A stretch of 64,000 nt of DNA from Inia geoffrensis (GCA_036417435.1 CM070910.1:20401501-20465500); one strand, 5' to 3'; positions 12,248 through 25,436 are shown, counted from the first letter of the stretch. The notes: generated by a model from the sequence alone, not told the origin. Made by a program: numbers and translations.

Positions 12248-15211
12248 TCTTAATTCTTTATTTAATCTCCCAAAAGATAATATAACATGGAGAAATATTT
12301 AAATGAGTACCCTTCCTCAATTCCTTCCAGCCCTAACCTACCACCCCATCTCCTGATACACACTTGTCCTGAATAGGTATATATCAGGAAATGGAGTGGT
12401 GGATTCTCAGTCTTCAATTTTGGGCTTTGATTAAAGGAAACATTCTACTGTTTTACACAGTGCTTTGAGCCTCAAATGAGGTTTCTCCCAGATTGCAATA
12501 AATATTTGTTAATTTTGATTTAATTTAAAGAGCAGGGAGGTTAATCAAGAGCAATTAAGAGCACAAACATGTTATAAATAAACAAATACATTTTGAAATC
12601 TCCCAACTCTTCCAGTTATTTATAGTCTCAGAATATGCCATTCCAATTCAGACTTAGAACACAGTATAAAATGTGTTCCACACAATTTTCAGTAAATAAG
12701 GAGCAACTCTAGGTTTCAAATATTACAATTTCTATCATTCTTTCACCAGATGAGAAACTTCAGTTATCTGGCAATGGGAAAAGTGTTATGTATATTGAGG
12801 TATCAAAGACAAAAAGCTTAAAGATAATAGCATGTGTCCTGAAAGAACCACACCACATGTGATTAAGTCAAATTATAAAGCAGCAGCTTTAAACAGCAAC
12901 TCAGAAGAAATGCGAAAATTAAAACAAAAAGATGCAAATATGAATGGTCTTTGTAATAACCTGTTAGGAGTAAATCACTTTTGTGATAAAAGTTTATGCG
13001 TCTTTCCCAAGCAGGATTAAGAAATTAAGAATTTTGCCTTCATAAATTTCTACCAACCTCAACAAATGTGAAAGTCAAAGACATTATGTCAACACCCAAA
13101 ATGAAAAGGCCCCATTCATTTCAACAAAAGTTACCAGTTCCAAATAGGATTTGGAAAATCTTGTTAAATAGGGGTGCAAACCAAACTCTCCTATTAGACT
13201 GAATTTTAAAGAATGAATGCTTTCATAGAGGACAATTTTCTTTCTAATCTCTACAGGAATTAGTAAACTGTAATAAATGAGGGTATCAAGACTACATATT
13301 TCCCGCCTTGTGAAGTCACAAACTTTTGCAGTAGGCATATGCAGCTTTTGTAAAAGGAAAAATGAGAGTTTTAAAATGCCTCTCATTTAAATTGAAATGA
13401 GCTAAAAGAATGAAAAGCTACAGAGCAAATATTTATCATCAGGTAAATCAAGACACTTTTAAGCTATTTTGTATTTGTCACAGTCTTAACAAAATGTGAA
13501 AAATGCACAGACAGCAATTGATGTTTTTAAAAGCTCAACAGTTAAGTCTGCAGAGCTTCAAGTAATCTTTTCAATCATTATCATAGTAGAGCTGCTGCTG
13601 CTTTTGAAACATTTTATCATGAAATATTAAAGCATAGATGATAGTTGAAAGAATAGTAACTAAAATAAACACTCATATACTGACAACCAGATTTAATAAC
13701 TGGTTAGATGTTACCATATGTGTTTTACCTAAAGAGATATATTTTTATTTATTTATTTATTGAGAATCATCTTCAGGTAAATCATTCATATCAACTACTT
13801 GATTCATTTGCTGTCAGCCCATCTCAAGAACCTATAAAATATACTTTTATAATATAGGCCCATAAAATCCAAAAATAGAATATACCCTTATCAAAGCAAT
13901 TCACCCATCGCCACTATTAATAGGTCCTAAGACAAATCACTTAACCTCTCTAAGCTTGTCTTCTCACCTTTAAAAAATGAGGGCACTAAACTTGAAAATA
14001 TCCAATGTCACCATTGGTTACAAGGCTTTATCATTTCAATACCCACAAGAAAACTTCTCTCACTGGCTTATTCAATCTGCATATGAAATTCAGAGAAACC
14101 TTAAAACCCCTAAAAGGTGCAAGACAACTGGTCAGAAGCAGCCCTCTACCCCAACGCTCAGTCCTATGGATGCACTTCTAGAAATCACTCCAAATTTAAA
14201 GCAAGGGTGACATTTGGCACAAGTAAATTATTGAACTATTTAATTTTCATAAAGTGTTGATTTTCAGCCACATGAGACTTCCTGAGATTTTGGTTTACAT
14301 TATAATTTCTCCAATCTTTCAATAGCTTCCTATCAAGATTTGCTGCTCAGCTTTTATAAATAAGCATAATAGGTCATTAAACTTCCATTAGAAACAATTA
14401 CTTCAAAAAGAGCAAATGTTGCCGCTTGTTTACCACCATACCATGTTATCTCCCACAATGACAGGCTATGTAATGAAGCAACCCAGGATTTGTTTCAAAT
14501 ATTAATGCAAAATAGCACTCAGTCATTACAGTCATTAATTCAAGTTATTCAGTACCTATCAGAACCTCACTCTCAAAACAGAGATGAGGCAAAAATCATC
14601 TGAGAATCATCAGAAAGTTTAATTATTGAAATTCAAGAAAGATCTTCGTCAAACCTCCCCAAATCTTACCTGTGCCCACCAGCATCTGAGATAATGTGTA
14701 GATTATAAAAATTATGGCTGTCCTAATTCTGGATTAAATAGAAATTTGAGAATATTTCTTATGACTAGATAACTACTGCCTCAGGGGCCACTTGGCCTGC
14801 TCAGAAGACATGGTCCCTTTCATGTAGCTCCAATGTGAACCTAAGTTGTTTGGAAATTGTATGATTTTGCTGGCAGAGAATGTATCTTAATATGGAAGCT
14901 GGCTTGGTGCCCTAGAAAGGAAGAAGAATGAAACGACCCTGCAGTGCAGAAAGATACGTGGTGGTTGGTATTCAACATTCTGCCGCTTGAGTTGAGACTA
15001 ACGGAAGCTTTTTTTTTTTACATGTTACCAAGATTTTATGTAATGCAGAAAAGTACAAAAATGAAAGTGAAAAACAATCATCAGATTCTGTCATTAAGAA
15101 ATAACGCAGTAGTAAACCTTACTTAAAAGATTTTTCAGTTAAAATAAGGAGGAAGAGTGAAAGATAAACTTCTCTACAAGTGAGGTAATATAACCCTATT
15201 TCTAAATACAA
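12248..15211. other. Mostly unassigned intron sequence
   Basis: Apart from a MIR piece at 13920-14000 and a possible old L1 trace near 13650-13800, no gene or repeat recognised. Open frames here are short and lack motifs. Confidence 0.55.
13920..14000 (+). repeat. MIR fragment
   Basis: caaatcacttaacctctcta agcttg...cacctttaaaaaatga follows the MIR core order. Confidence 0.55.
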
Positions 15212-18200
15212 TTTTTTTTAACATCTTTATTGGAGTAAAATTGCTTTACAATGGTGTGTTAGTTTCTGCTTTATAGCAAAGTGTATCAGTTATGCATATA
15301 CATATGTTCCCATATCTATTCCCTCTTGCGTCTCCCTCCCTCCCACCCTCCCTATCCCACCACTCTAGGTGGTCACAAAGCACCGAGCTGATATCCCTGT
15401 GCTACACGGCTACTTCCCACTAGCTATCTATTTCACGTTTGGTAGTGTATACATGTCCATGCCACTCTCTCACTTTGTCACAGCTTACACTTCCCCCTCC
15501 CCATACCTCAAGTCCATTCTCTAGTAGGTCTGTGTCTTTATTCCCATCTTACCCCTAGGTTCTTCATGAACTTTTTTTTTTTTTTTTTGTCTTAGAGTCC
15601 ATATATATGCGTTAGCATACAGTATTTGTTTTTCTCTTTCTGACTTACTTCACTCTGTATGACAGACTCTAGGTTCATCCACCTCACTACAAATATCTCA
15701 ATTTCGTTTCTTTTTATGGCTGAGTAATATTCCATTGTATATATGTGTCACATCTTCTTTATCCATTCATCCAATGATGGACACTTAGGTTGCTTCCATG
15801 TCCTGGCTATTGTAAACAGAGCGGCAATGAACATTTTGGTACATGACTCTTTTTGAATTATGGTTTTCTCAGGGCATATGCCCAGTAGTGGGATTGCTGG
15901 GTCGTATGGTAGTTCTATTTGTAGTTTTTTAAGGAACCTCCATACTGTTCTCCATAGTAGCTGTATCAATTTACATTCCCACCCACAGTGCAAGAGTGTT
16001 CCCTTTTCTCCACACCCTCTCCAGCATTTATTGTTTATAGATTTTTTGATGATGGCCATTCTGACTGGTGTGAGATGATATCTCGTAGTTTTGATTTGCA
16101 TTTCTCTAATGATTAATGATGTTGAGCATCCTTTCATGTGTTTGTTGGCAGTCTGTATATCTTCTTTGGAGAAATGTCTGTTTAGGTCTTCTGCCCATTT
16201 CTGGATTGGGTTGTTTGTTTTTTGTTATTGAGCTGCAAGAGCTGCTTGTAAATCTTGGAGATTAATCCTATGTCAATTGCTTCATTTGCAAAAGTTTTCT
16301 CCCATTCTGAGGGTTGTCTTTTCATTGTGTTTATGGTTTCCTTTGTTGTGCAAAAGCTTTTAAGTTTCATTATGTCCCATGTGTTTACTTTTGTTTTTAC
16401 TTCCATTTCTCTAGGAGGTGGGTCAAAAAGGATCTTGCTGTGATTTATGTCATAGAGTGTTCTGCCTGTGTTTTCCTCTAAGAGTTTGATAGTGTCTGGC
16501 CTTACATTTAGGTCTTTAATCCACTTTGAGTTTATTTTTGTGTATGGTGTTAGGGAGTGTTCTAATTTCATACTTTTACATGTACTGGTCCAGTTTTCCC
16601 AGCATCACTTATTGAAGAGGCTGTCTTTTCTCCACAGTATATTCTTGCCTCCTTTATCAAAGATAAGGTGACCATATGTGCGTGGGTTTATCTCTGAGCT
16701 TTCTATCCTGTTCCATTGATCTATATTTCTGTTTTTGTGCCTGTATCATACTGTCTTGATTACTGTAGCTTTGTAGTATACTCTGAAGTCAAGGAGCCTG
16801 ATTCCTCCAGCTCCATTTTTCGTTCCCAAGATTGCTTTGGCTATTCGGGGTCTTTTGTGTTTCCATACAAATTATAAAATTTTTTGTTCTAGTTCTCTGA
16901 AAAATGCCAGTGGTAGTTTGATAGGGATTGCATTGAATCTGTAGATTGCTTTGGGTAGTAGAGTCATTTTCACAATGTTGATTCTTCCAATCCAAGAACA
17001 TGGTATATCTCTCCATCTACTTGTATCATCTTTAATTTCTTCCATCAGTGTCTTATAATTCTCTGCATACAGGTCTTTTGTCTCCTTAGGTAGGTTTATT
17101 CCTAGATATTTTATTCTTTTTGTTGCAATGGTAAATGGGAGTGTTTTCTTAATTTCACTTTCAGAATTTTCATCATTAGTGTATAGGAATGCCAGAGATT
17201 TCTGTGCATGAATTTTGCATCCTGCTACGTTACCAAATTCATTGATTAGCTCTAGTAGTTTTCTGGCAGCATCTTTAGGATTCTCTATGTAGAGTATCAT
17301 GTCATCTGCAAACAGTGACAGATTTACTTCTTCTTTTCTGATTTGTATTTCTTTTTCTTCTCTGACTGCTGTGGCTAAAACTTCCAAAACTATGTTGAAT
17401 AATAGTGGTGAGAGTGGGCAACCTTGTCTTTTTCCTGATCTTAGTGGAAATGCTTTCAGTTTTTCACCATTGAGGACGATGCTGGCTGTGCGTTTGTCAT
17501 ATATGGACTTATTTTGTTGAGGAAAGTTCCCTCTATGCCTGCTTTCTGCAGGGTTTTTATTATAAATGGGTGTTGAATTTTGTCAAAAGCTTTCTCTGCA
17601 TCTATTGAGATGATCATATGGTTTTTCTCCTTCAATTTGTTAATATGGTGTACTACGTTGATTGATTTGCGTATATTGAAGAATCCTTGCATTCTGGGAA
17701 TAAACCCCACTTGATCATGGTGTATGATCCTTTTTTTGTTTGCTTGTTTTTGCGGTACACGGGCCCCTCACTGTTGTGGCCTGTCCCGTTGCGGAGCACA
17801 GGTTCTGGACACACAGGCTCAGCAGCCATGGCTCACAGGCCCAGCTGCTCCGTGGCATGTGGGATCTTCCCGGACCGGGGCACGAACCCATGTCCCCTGC
17901 ATCGGCAGGCAGACTTTCAGCCACTGCGCCACCAGGGAAGCCCGTATGATCCTTTTAATGTGTTGTTGGATTCTGTTTGCTAGTATTTTGTTGAGGATTT
18001 TTGCATCTATGTGCATCAGTGATATTGGCCTGTAGTTTTCTTTCTTTGTGACATCTTTGTCTGCTTTTGGTATCAGGGTGATGGTGGACTCGTAGAATGA
18101 GTTTGGGAGTGTTCCTCCCTCTGCTATATTTTGGAAGAGTTTGAGAAGGATAGGTGTCAGCTCTTCTCTAAGTGTTTGATAGAATTCACCTGTGAAGCCA

Positions 18201-19197
18201 CCTGGTCCTGGACTTTTGTTTGTTGGAAGATTTTTAATTACAGTTTCAATTTCAGTGCTTGTGATTGGTCTGTTCATATTTTCTATTTCTTCCTGGTTCA
18301 GTCTTGGCAGGTTGTGCATTTCTAAGAATTTGTCCATTTCTTCCAGGTTGTCCATTTTATTGTCATAGAGTTGCTTGTAGTAATCTCTCATGATCCTTTG
18401 TATTTCTGCAGTGTCAGTTGTTACTTCTCCTTTTTCATTTCTAATTCTATTGATTTGAGTCTTCTCCCTTTTTTTCTTGATGAGTCTGGCTAATGGTTTA
18501 TCAATTTTGTTTATCTTCTCAAAGAACCAGCTTTTAGTTTTATTGATCTTTGCTATCATTTCCTTCATTTCTTTTTCATTTATTTCTGATCTGATCTTTA
18601 TAATTTCTTTCCTTCTGCTAACTTTGGGGTTTTTTTGTTCTTCTTTCTCTAATTGCTTTAGGTGCAAGGTTAGGTTGTTTATTTGAGATGTTTCCTGTTT
18701 CTTAAGGTAGGATTGTATTGCTATAAACTTCCCTCTTAGAACTGCTTTTGCTGCATCCCATAGGTTTTGGGTCGTTGTGTCTCCATTGTCATTTGTTTCT
18801 AGGTATTTTTTGATTTCCTCTTCGATTCTTCAGTGAGCACTTGGTTATTAAGTAGTGTATTGTTTAGCCTCCATGTGTTTGTATTTTTTATAGATCTTCT
18901 CCTGTAATTGATATCTAGTCTCATAGCATTGTGGTCGGAAAACATACTTGATACAATTTCAATTTTCTTAAATTTACCAAGGCTTGATTTGTGATCCAAG
19001 ATATGATCTATCCTGCAGAATGTTCCATGAACACTTGAGAAAAATGTGTATTTTGTTGTTTTTAGATGGAATGTCCTATAAATATCAATTAAGTCCATCT
19101 TGTTTAATGTATCATTTAAAGCTTGTGTTTCCTTGTTTATTTTCATTTTGGATGATCTGTCCATTGGTGAAAGTGGGGTGTTAAAGTCCCCTACTAT
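15212..19197 (-). mobile_element. L1 retrotransposon, 5'-truncated and inactive
   Basis: About 4 kb of L1 in antisense orientation. The plus strand starts at the reversed 3' end (t-run, aacatctttattggagtaaa). Decaying ORF2 follows leftward on the minus strand in pieces: endonuclease C-terminal part with GDFNTPLS and SDHNA motifs (about 18920-19190), reverse transcriptase (18667-17944, then 17710-17456), the FADD catalytic box (about 17298-17310), and the cysteine-containing C-terminal region ending at 15748. At least four frameshifts separate the pieces and a SINE splits the reverse transcriptase. The 5' endonuclease portion, ORF1 and the 5' UTR are absent. It cannot be active. Confidence 0.95.
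17735..17943 (-). repeat. CHR-type SINE inside the L1 reverse transcriptase
   Basis: Antisense copy (tgcggtacacgggcccctca ... accagggaagccc). A perfect duplication GTATGATCCTTTT at 17722-17734 and 17944-17956 dates it after the L1 insertion. Confidence 0.94.
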
Positions 19198-19420
19198 AGG
19201 GGCTGCCCTGTTGGCGCAGTGGTTGAGAGTCTGCCTGCTGATGCAGGGGACACAGGTTCGTGCCCTGGTCTCGGAAGATCCCACATGCCGTGGAGCGGCT
19301 GGGCCCGTAAGCCATGGCCGCTGAGTCTGCGCGTCCGGAGCCTGTGCTCCGCAACGGGAGAGGCCACAACAGTGAGAGGCCCGCGTACCACAAAAATTAA
19401 AGAAATAAAAAAAATAAAAG
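19198..19420 (+). repeat. CHR-type SINE at the 5' edge of the L1
   Basis: Complete copy from ggggctgccctgttggcgca to gcgtaccac with an A-rich tail. L1 sequence stops at its left edge and does not resume on its right. No target duplication was recognised. Confidence 0.9.
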
Positions 19421-20850
19421 CTATTTAAAATGCGATCCTGTAGAATGGTTTCAATTTTTTTTTAGTTAAGTGGAAAACCATTACATCATATCTGATGATA
19501 CTGCTTTTAGCTAAAAGTCATTGATAGCATGAGTTTTCTGATTAACAAAATGTTAATTTGATAACTTTTAAAAAATAATTTTAAGATACACATTGACTTG
19601 GGGAGCTGTGGCAAAACAGAGATCAGGGAGTTATGTAAAGAGTGGTGCTGCTTTTGGAAGCCACAGGAAAACATCTGATGACAAGTAGGGATGTAGGTAC
19701 TGTCTCTCTTGACCTGCCTCACTTTCAGCTGTATTCTCAACCCGTTGAAAAAGCACAGATACAGAGCGAAAGTAAGGGAAGTAATCTGCCCAGGTGTCCA
19801 TACAGCCCTGAGGCAACATACCCAGGACATCTATGGAGGTGGATGAGATGCAGGGAAATCCTTCCACATTTGGCACTATTTTCCCTAAAAACCGCAGGCT
19901 TCACAAATGTTTTGAACTAACCAAACAGTGTTTCTCACACAACCGAGAAGAGACAGTGCTCATGTGATCAACTGGAGTTCTACCTCCAGGCAAGAGACCT
20001 CTGACCTTTCCTATGGTTCAAAAAATATGTGTGTGATTCGAGTACGGAAAGAAACTGAGGGAATCTGAGAGATGACCTTCAAATATATACATCTCAATAC
20101 TCAGAACATGACAAAGTAAAGTTCCGTTGCCCTAGAACACTCTAGGATTGAATTATTCAAGGAATGCAGAATTTTCCAAGAAAAAAAAAAAGGGGGGGAA
20201 AGGGGGAGAGGAAGCATAAAATTTAACTATATGGGGTGTAAATCATTTGAAGAACACCATTCCACTCTGTGTCTTCTTTAAAAACACATAATCAACCTTA
20301 ACTACCTCTAAATAAAGGGGACCCACACACGTAGATGAAAAGTGGTACGTAAACATACTTCTTCAGTGAATGTGAAAATCTGTTCAGAGATGATTTGCCT
20401 TTGTCATCATATACCTTTGCTTTTCGGCACCATAAGCGTCCACGTAGCTCTCTGTTGTCTACATGCGAACATGAACACACACACACATACACACACAGCA
20501 AGACTTTTGTAGACATCACCCATCAATCAGATTGTTAGGTAGAATCTTCTGGTCTCTGTTCACAGAGTGCTCAGAGGCAGCTTCTCTGACACCACACGAG
20601 ACATGGTTTTTCAGGGATGACTTTGAGATCAGCACTGTTCTGAAACCCTGAGTGTTCCAGAAGACTAGGTTAAGAATAGTCAGAGTTCCACTGTACGGAT
20701 GAATCAGTAGCACCAAAATGTGTGTATATACCACATAGAAAGACTACCAACTAGGGTGCAAGAAGGGAACAGTAGAAAGTAAGAACAAAATTACACTCTA
20801 CTAATATTTAACGTGGAATCTTACCATGGCATATATGTATAATTTTTATA

Positions 20851-20855
<5 letters not shown>
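19421..20855. other. Unassigned intron sequence
   Basis: Nothing recognised except a purine run with G-tracts at about 20179-20217. Confidence 0.6.

Positions 20856-20936
<81 letters not shown>
20856..20936. repeat. Compound (TA)n(CA)n microsatellite
   Basis: About 46 bp of alternating TA runs straight into about 34 bp of alternating CA. Likely length-polymorphic. Confidence 0.97.
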
Positions 20937-20939
<3 letters not shown>

Positions 20940-23900
20940 TTAAATTATTTTTACTGATAGGAATACTTGATCAAAAGGTTTGGAGGTGATCAAAACCATG
21001 TAAGCTAAAGTGAGTTAGGTATATATACATATGCAGGCAAACAGAAGTTATATTACTTAAATCAAAAATTTTTAAATGCTTAAATCATGAGGAATTCAAT
21101 TTATAACACTAGTTTTATATTTTTCTTATTTTTCTATAATGGCTCATATCTCAATCTACTTTACAAAAAGCTGCTTTTACCATGTCCTCAATTAATAAAT
21201 ATTTTATGAAAATTGGCAATAAGGAAAAGAATGGTACTTATAAAACAAATTTATTCAGCTTTTACTGCAAAGATTTAGTGATAAATATCCCCAAATAATC
21301 AGATAACAGTGAAAACAAATTAAAAGTCAACTTTACTTTTTAATCATTTACATTCACCTTTGCTTTTACTGTCCTCTATTAGAAGAAAAATTATTTTTAT
21401 GGCATTAATATTTTAAAGGAACTAAGCAATCAACACCATATCTGGAAAAATTAGCATCCAACATAAGGTGACTTTAGGTCATCAGGGCAATTTCAATGCT
21501 GCTAATTATGTTTCCAAGTAAGCAGCACTTATGTTTCAGTACCCTGTCAAATTTTATGGGATGTATGACCAGGAAGAAATAGTTTTAAATGCAAAAAATA
21601 CAAGTGAAAGTGTAAATAGATTAAGAGAAGGGGAAAAGGATATTTTAACTCCAAGAGCTATAAATTCCAAGTGTCTCTTTTCACTCCTCCCTAATCTTCA
21701 AAACGTACAGGAAGAAAACACAAAATGAGAATATTCAACACAAATTTCCAATTGTGTCATACATAAGCTATTTTCCTATAGACGAAAGATGCATGAACAT
21801 AAGCAAAGAAAGATAAGGTATCACAGAGGAAAAAGTCTGATGAAAGACTGAATTTCCATATAATATGTAAAAGCAGAGATCCTATAAGAGGAATAAAAAA
21901 GGGGATAAAATATTAACAGACACTGGATTTCAAAACACAAATATGAATTTAAAATTGTCATGTCTCCTAACACTTTTCCCCATTCATTTCAGTCTGTAAA
22001 TGTATTTACAATAGACTGCCTCTACCTTTTTATGAAGAAACACTGAACCTTTGGCATTTCCTTTCTAAGAAACTAAATTTAGAGAATGTAGAAGGTATAG
22101 GGAGAGATAAAGTCATGATAGCATTTAAAATTTAAGGGGAAAAGAATTTATAGTGTCTTAAAGTAAATGAATAGCAAACTTATTTAAACTTTTAAGTATT
22201 ACACATAGACTACTGATAATTAAAATACAGTTAAATACTTTCAGTTGGTATAGATACTTTACCCATGTCAGTATTTGAGATGGCAACTGTTAACTAATAT
22301 GCAATTCTGCAACTAAAACTTTTATTCATGTTATATGACCTAATATAGTTCAGTAATTAAGATCAGTTTTCAAAATATAACCAAGCAAATAAAATATATT
22401 TATTTCATAGTAATTTTGCCACTTCCTATTTTAAATTTCTGGTTCTTCAGCCAAATTTCATGTATCACTGCCTTATATTGACACCTGCTGGAAAGTACTG
22501 GAATTGTAGATCTCTCATTTCGTTATCTTTATAGTTGTAAATCTTGCTTTTGAGAAAAGAAATGTGAAAGACAACATCTTAACTGAGAATAATACAAATT
22601 TTAATTTTCTAAGAAAAAAAAAGTAACACTTAATTCCAAACATTTAAATTTAATGGTTTCTGTAGGAAATTATAAATCTCAAGAAGTCTGCCCAAAGAGT
22701 ATTTCTGTTGGGAATTAACTTATCCAATGACTTCATTAACTTAACTTGTGCTAATTTGGGGTATGATTATGAAACTAATTAAGCAACCTTCTCCAGTATT
22801 TGAACTTCCGCTTTTCACCTTAAACTATCTTAATACTTTGGTCACATGACTTGAGGAAAATACCTAATTTTGTGAAAGTATGCATACAAATGGATCAGAA
22901 AAATGATCCAGCTGATAAAACAATATTCATACCTGTAGATTAAAAGGATAAAATAACATGCATTAGTGAATGAGCTTTTCTTCTCTATTTTCAAAACTGC
23001 ATGTTCATGAACTACATAAACATTTTAGCAGAATAAATTTATTCTCTGAAGTGCACCAAAACACAAATTAAAATAAATAATTTATGAATTCTTACAAATG
23101 AATAAATTAAGTTGTATTAAGTTTTAATTAACTTCTTATGCAAATGAAAACACTTCTAAGTTATCTCTGCAAAGAATGCTCACTACTTTAATCTGTCTCC
23201 TAAAACTTTTCAGAAAAAAAAAAAAAAGATTCCAGACAGAAATACATTTAATTGACCAAACTGTTAGAAAGAAGAATATATGATACAGTTAATAAAATTC
23301 TGCTTTTCCCCTCTAATCCACTACCATATAATAAGCAGGACCTAGGTGCTCAGACATGTCCTATTTTATAACATCAGAAAAATAACATTGTCCTAGAGAC
23401 CGTTGTTCCAATTACAAATGAGTTTGGGCAGCTAATAGGGCAACAAGATACATTATTGCGAATGGTACTAAGAACATGAAATGAAGGAAGAATATTGTAC
23501 TGCAGTGCTGGATAAATTGCTTTAGCATTCAGGTTATAATTCCTCCCTTCCTTTCTTAAATCACTCCAATTTCTGACAAAGTAATGAGATAGTATGAACC
23601 TAGTTTAAATAAAACAAACAATGATCAAAAATATAATAGCTAACATTTTTAAAAAATACAGGAGCTCATTCAATGTTTTATGTTTAGGATGACGTAGTAT
23701 TTGAAATTTGCAACTGTCAAACAAGTTGCCTTCTGAAAGTGTACTTAATCCACCTGTCCAAATAAAATTCAGTTCTTCACATTTAACTATAGTATATGAA
23801 GATTCAAGAATATGGGGAATAAATATTTTACCATAAGATAAGGTCCAGTCGTTTCTAAAATGTGTTTTAATTTTTTTAAATTGATAAACAATTAACTATA

Positions 23901-24308
23901 GAGAGATGAACAGTTTTTAAGTAACCTACTCAAAGATTATTTTAAACTTTTTAAAAATTTACTGACATTTACTTAAGATTAATTTGCCATTTACAATTAA
24001 GACCACAAGTATCTCAGAGGTAACAGGTCTTAATGAATGTAGTTTTGCTGTATTTTCTCTAAAGAGTTCACTAGCCCTTCTCAAAAAAAGATTTTGTCAA
24101 TTGCAAAATAAAATATGCACTAAAACAGTACTTGTTCCTGATTCTTAAACAAAATTTAATTAAGCAATTCACTTTAATGGCTTTCACAGTCAGTCACTAA
24201 GAAAAGGAATCTTTCCCTGATAAGAACCCTGAAAGATTAGATTTTAGATCCTGAGAAGCAGTAGAATTGTCTGACACCAGAGATCCTCATTTTCAATCAC
24301 TCAGTTAC
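20937..24308. other. Repeat-poor AT-rich intron sequence
   Basis: About 3.4 kb with no recognised SINE, L1 or L2, leading up to the candidate alternative exon. The low repeat content is notable against the rest of the window. The frame at 21531-21728 has no known motif. Confidence 0.55.
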
Positions 24309-24410
24309 CTTACAGAGCTTCTGATATCGAGGAGAAGAAACTGCCATCCTTTGTAAACGATGTAACAAAACCACAACTTTCTGCAGAGACGTTCTCACCA
24401 CAGCCATCAT
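24309..24410 (-). CDS. UTRN: Candidate alternative first coding exon of short utrophin (G-utrophin / Up113)
   Basis: In the large intron downstream of the last rod exon, the minus strand has a double ATG in good context (second: ATGATGG). It opens 34 codons beginning MMAVVRTSLQKVVVLL and ending SSPRYQKLCK, then AAG|GTAACTGA, a plausible donor in phase 0. The next utrophin exon (dystrophin exon 56 equivalent) also starts in phase 0, because the preceding exon ends in phase 0, so splicing would be in frame. Known biology: dystrophin Dp116 starts from a short unique exon in the intron before exon 56, and G-utrophin is its utrophin counterpart. The island is free of recognisable repeats. I infer the identity from position, phase and context, not from a remembered protein. 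An alternative, weaker donor lies five bases upstream (CTCT|GTAAGG). It could also be a chance open frame. Confidence 0.55.
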
Positions 24411-24429
24411 TTTAAGTTTACCACACTTC

Positions 24430-24930
24430 TGCAGACACCTCAGAATTTGCATTATAAATGAAGAGCAATGATCATTTCCTCCCGGTCACTGGACAATGAT
24501 TTGCCAGTTCTCTGAGCATGCTCATTTCCAGGAAAGCATTTGAAAAATACAGGGGACTTAGGTGCTAGGCAAATGAAGGCTGGTATTCCTTCAACTTCTT
24601 CTCAATTTAAAAAACAGACACAAATGCCACCCAGAAAGCCCCCAGTAGATGCTCACAGCCTGTACTTGCTCAGCCCGGCACAGCCAGACAATGAAGCAAG
24701 TTGCTGGGCAGCCAAAACGCTGCCTGCTGCGGGCGAGGAGTGTGCTCAGTAGCCAAAAAGGATATTAAGTGAAACATTAAAGCTGCAGATACAAAGCAGA
24801 CATCCCCTGGGAGCAGAGATTCAACACATCACCAAGATGCATGCCTTGTAGCGGGCTTACATTAAGCGATCGAGTGGCATTCACTCTCTCACTCTAAAGA
24901 GGGATGCGTTCGCTCCCCGACTAAATGCAG
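24430..24930 (-). promoter_or_regulatory. UTRN: Candidate internal UTRN promoter upstream of the alternative exon
   Basis: This repeat-free stretch lies directly upstream, on the minus strand, of the candidate first exon. It has about ten CpGs between 24715 and 24925 in otherwise CpG-poor intron, for example gcgatcgag and gcgttcgctccccgac. A TATA-like TTTATAAT lies at 24451-24458, overlapping a perfect octamer ATGCAAAT (24445-24452). Two SOX-type ACAATG cores occur on the plus strand near 24493 and 24689. G-utrophin is reported from sensory ganglia and brain, so SOX sites would fit, but this is inference. The start site is unknown. Confidence 0.4.
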
Positions 24931-25369
24931 CTCTGGCTGTGTTCTGTGGGATGAGTGAATAAAGCCCATTACAAACCTTGAGCAGAACAGAAGGGTACTG
25001 GACTCTAATGATATCAGCCCAGATGCTGAGTGCTAATAAATCACCTCCACACAGGTCTCAGAACAAGATCATCTAAAACAAAACAAAAAATACCTGCAGG
25101 GGGTACGTGGCTTTACCTAAGATACCCTAAAAGCAGAGTCATCTACAGGCTCTCAGATGCCTGCTTAGGAGAAAAGCCATCAGAAATCGAATTTCCAATG
25201 TTAGATTAAGACTCCTCTAATTAAACAGTACGGTTAAAAAAAACCAACAAGTCTGTAATTGACTACTAACATTCCAAATTATCACATTTCCCCTTAGACA
25301 GAATCTTCATCTCATTTTATTTGCCATAAAGCTGTTTTACTTTTATGAGTAAGAAATATAAGACAGTAT

Positions 25370-25436
25370 ATATATAGAGAGAGAGACATATATATAGATA
25401 CAGATATATATATAGATATATATCATATAGATAGAC
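25370..25436. repeat. TATA/GAGA-type low-complexity repeat
   Basis: Imperfect runs of tatata, gagaga and gatata. Confidence 0.85.

Noticed and set aside
17819..18667. 282-residue minus-strand frame with reverse-transcriptase-like sequence
   Set aside because: It is L1 ORF2 that runs into a SINE and lies within a frameshifted, truncated element, so it is not a functional enzyme.
20179..20217. Possible G-quadruplex in aaagggggggaaagggggag
   Set aside because: Only three clear GGG runs can be counted, which is too few for a convincing four-tract structure.
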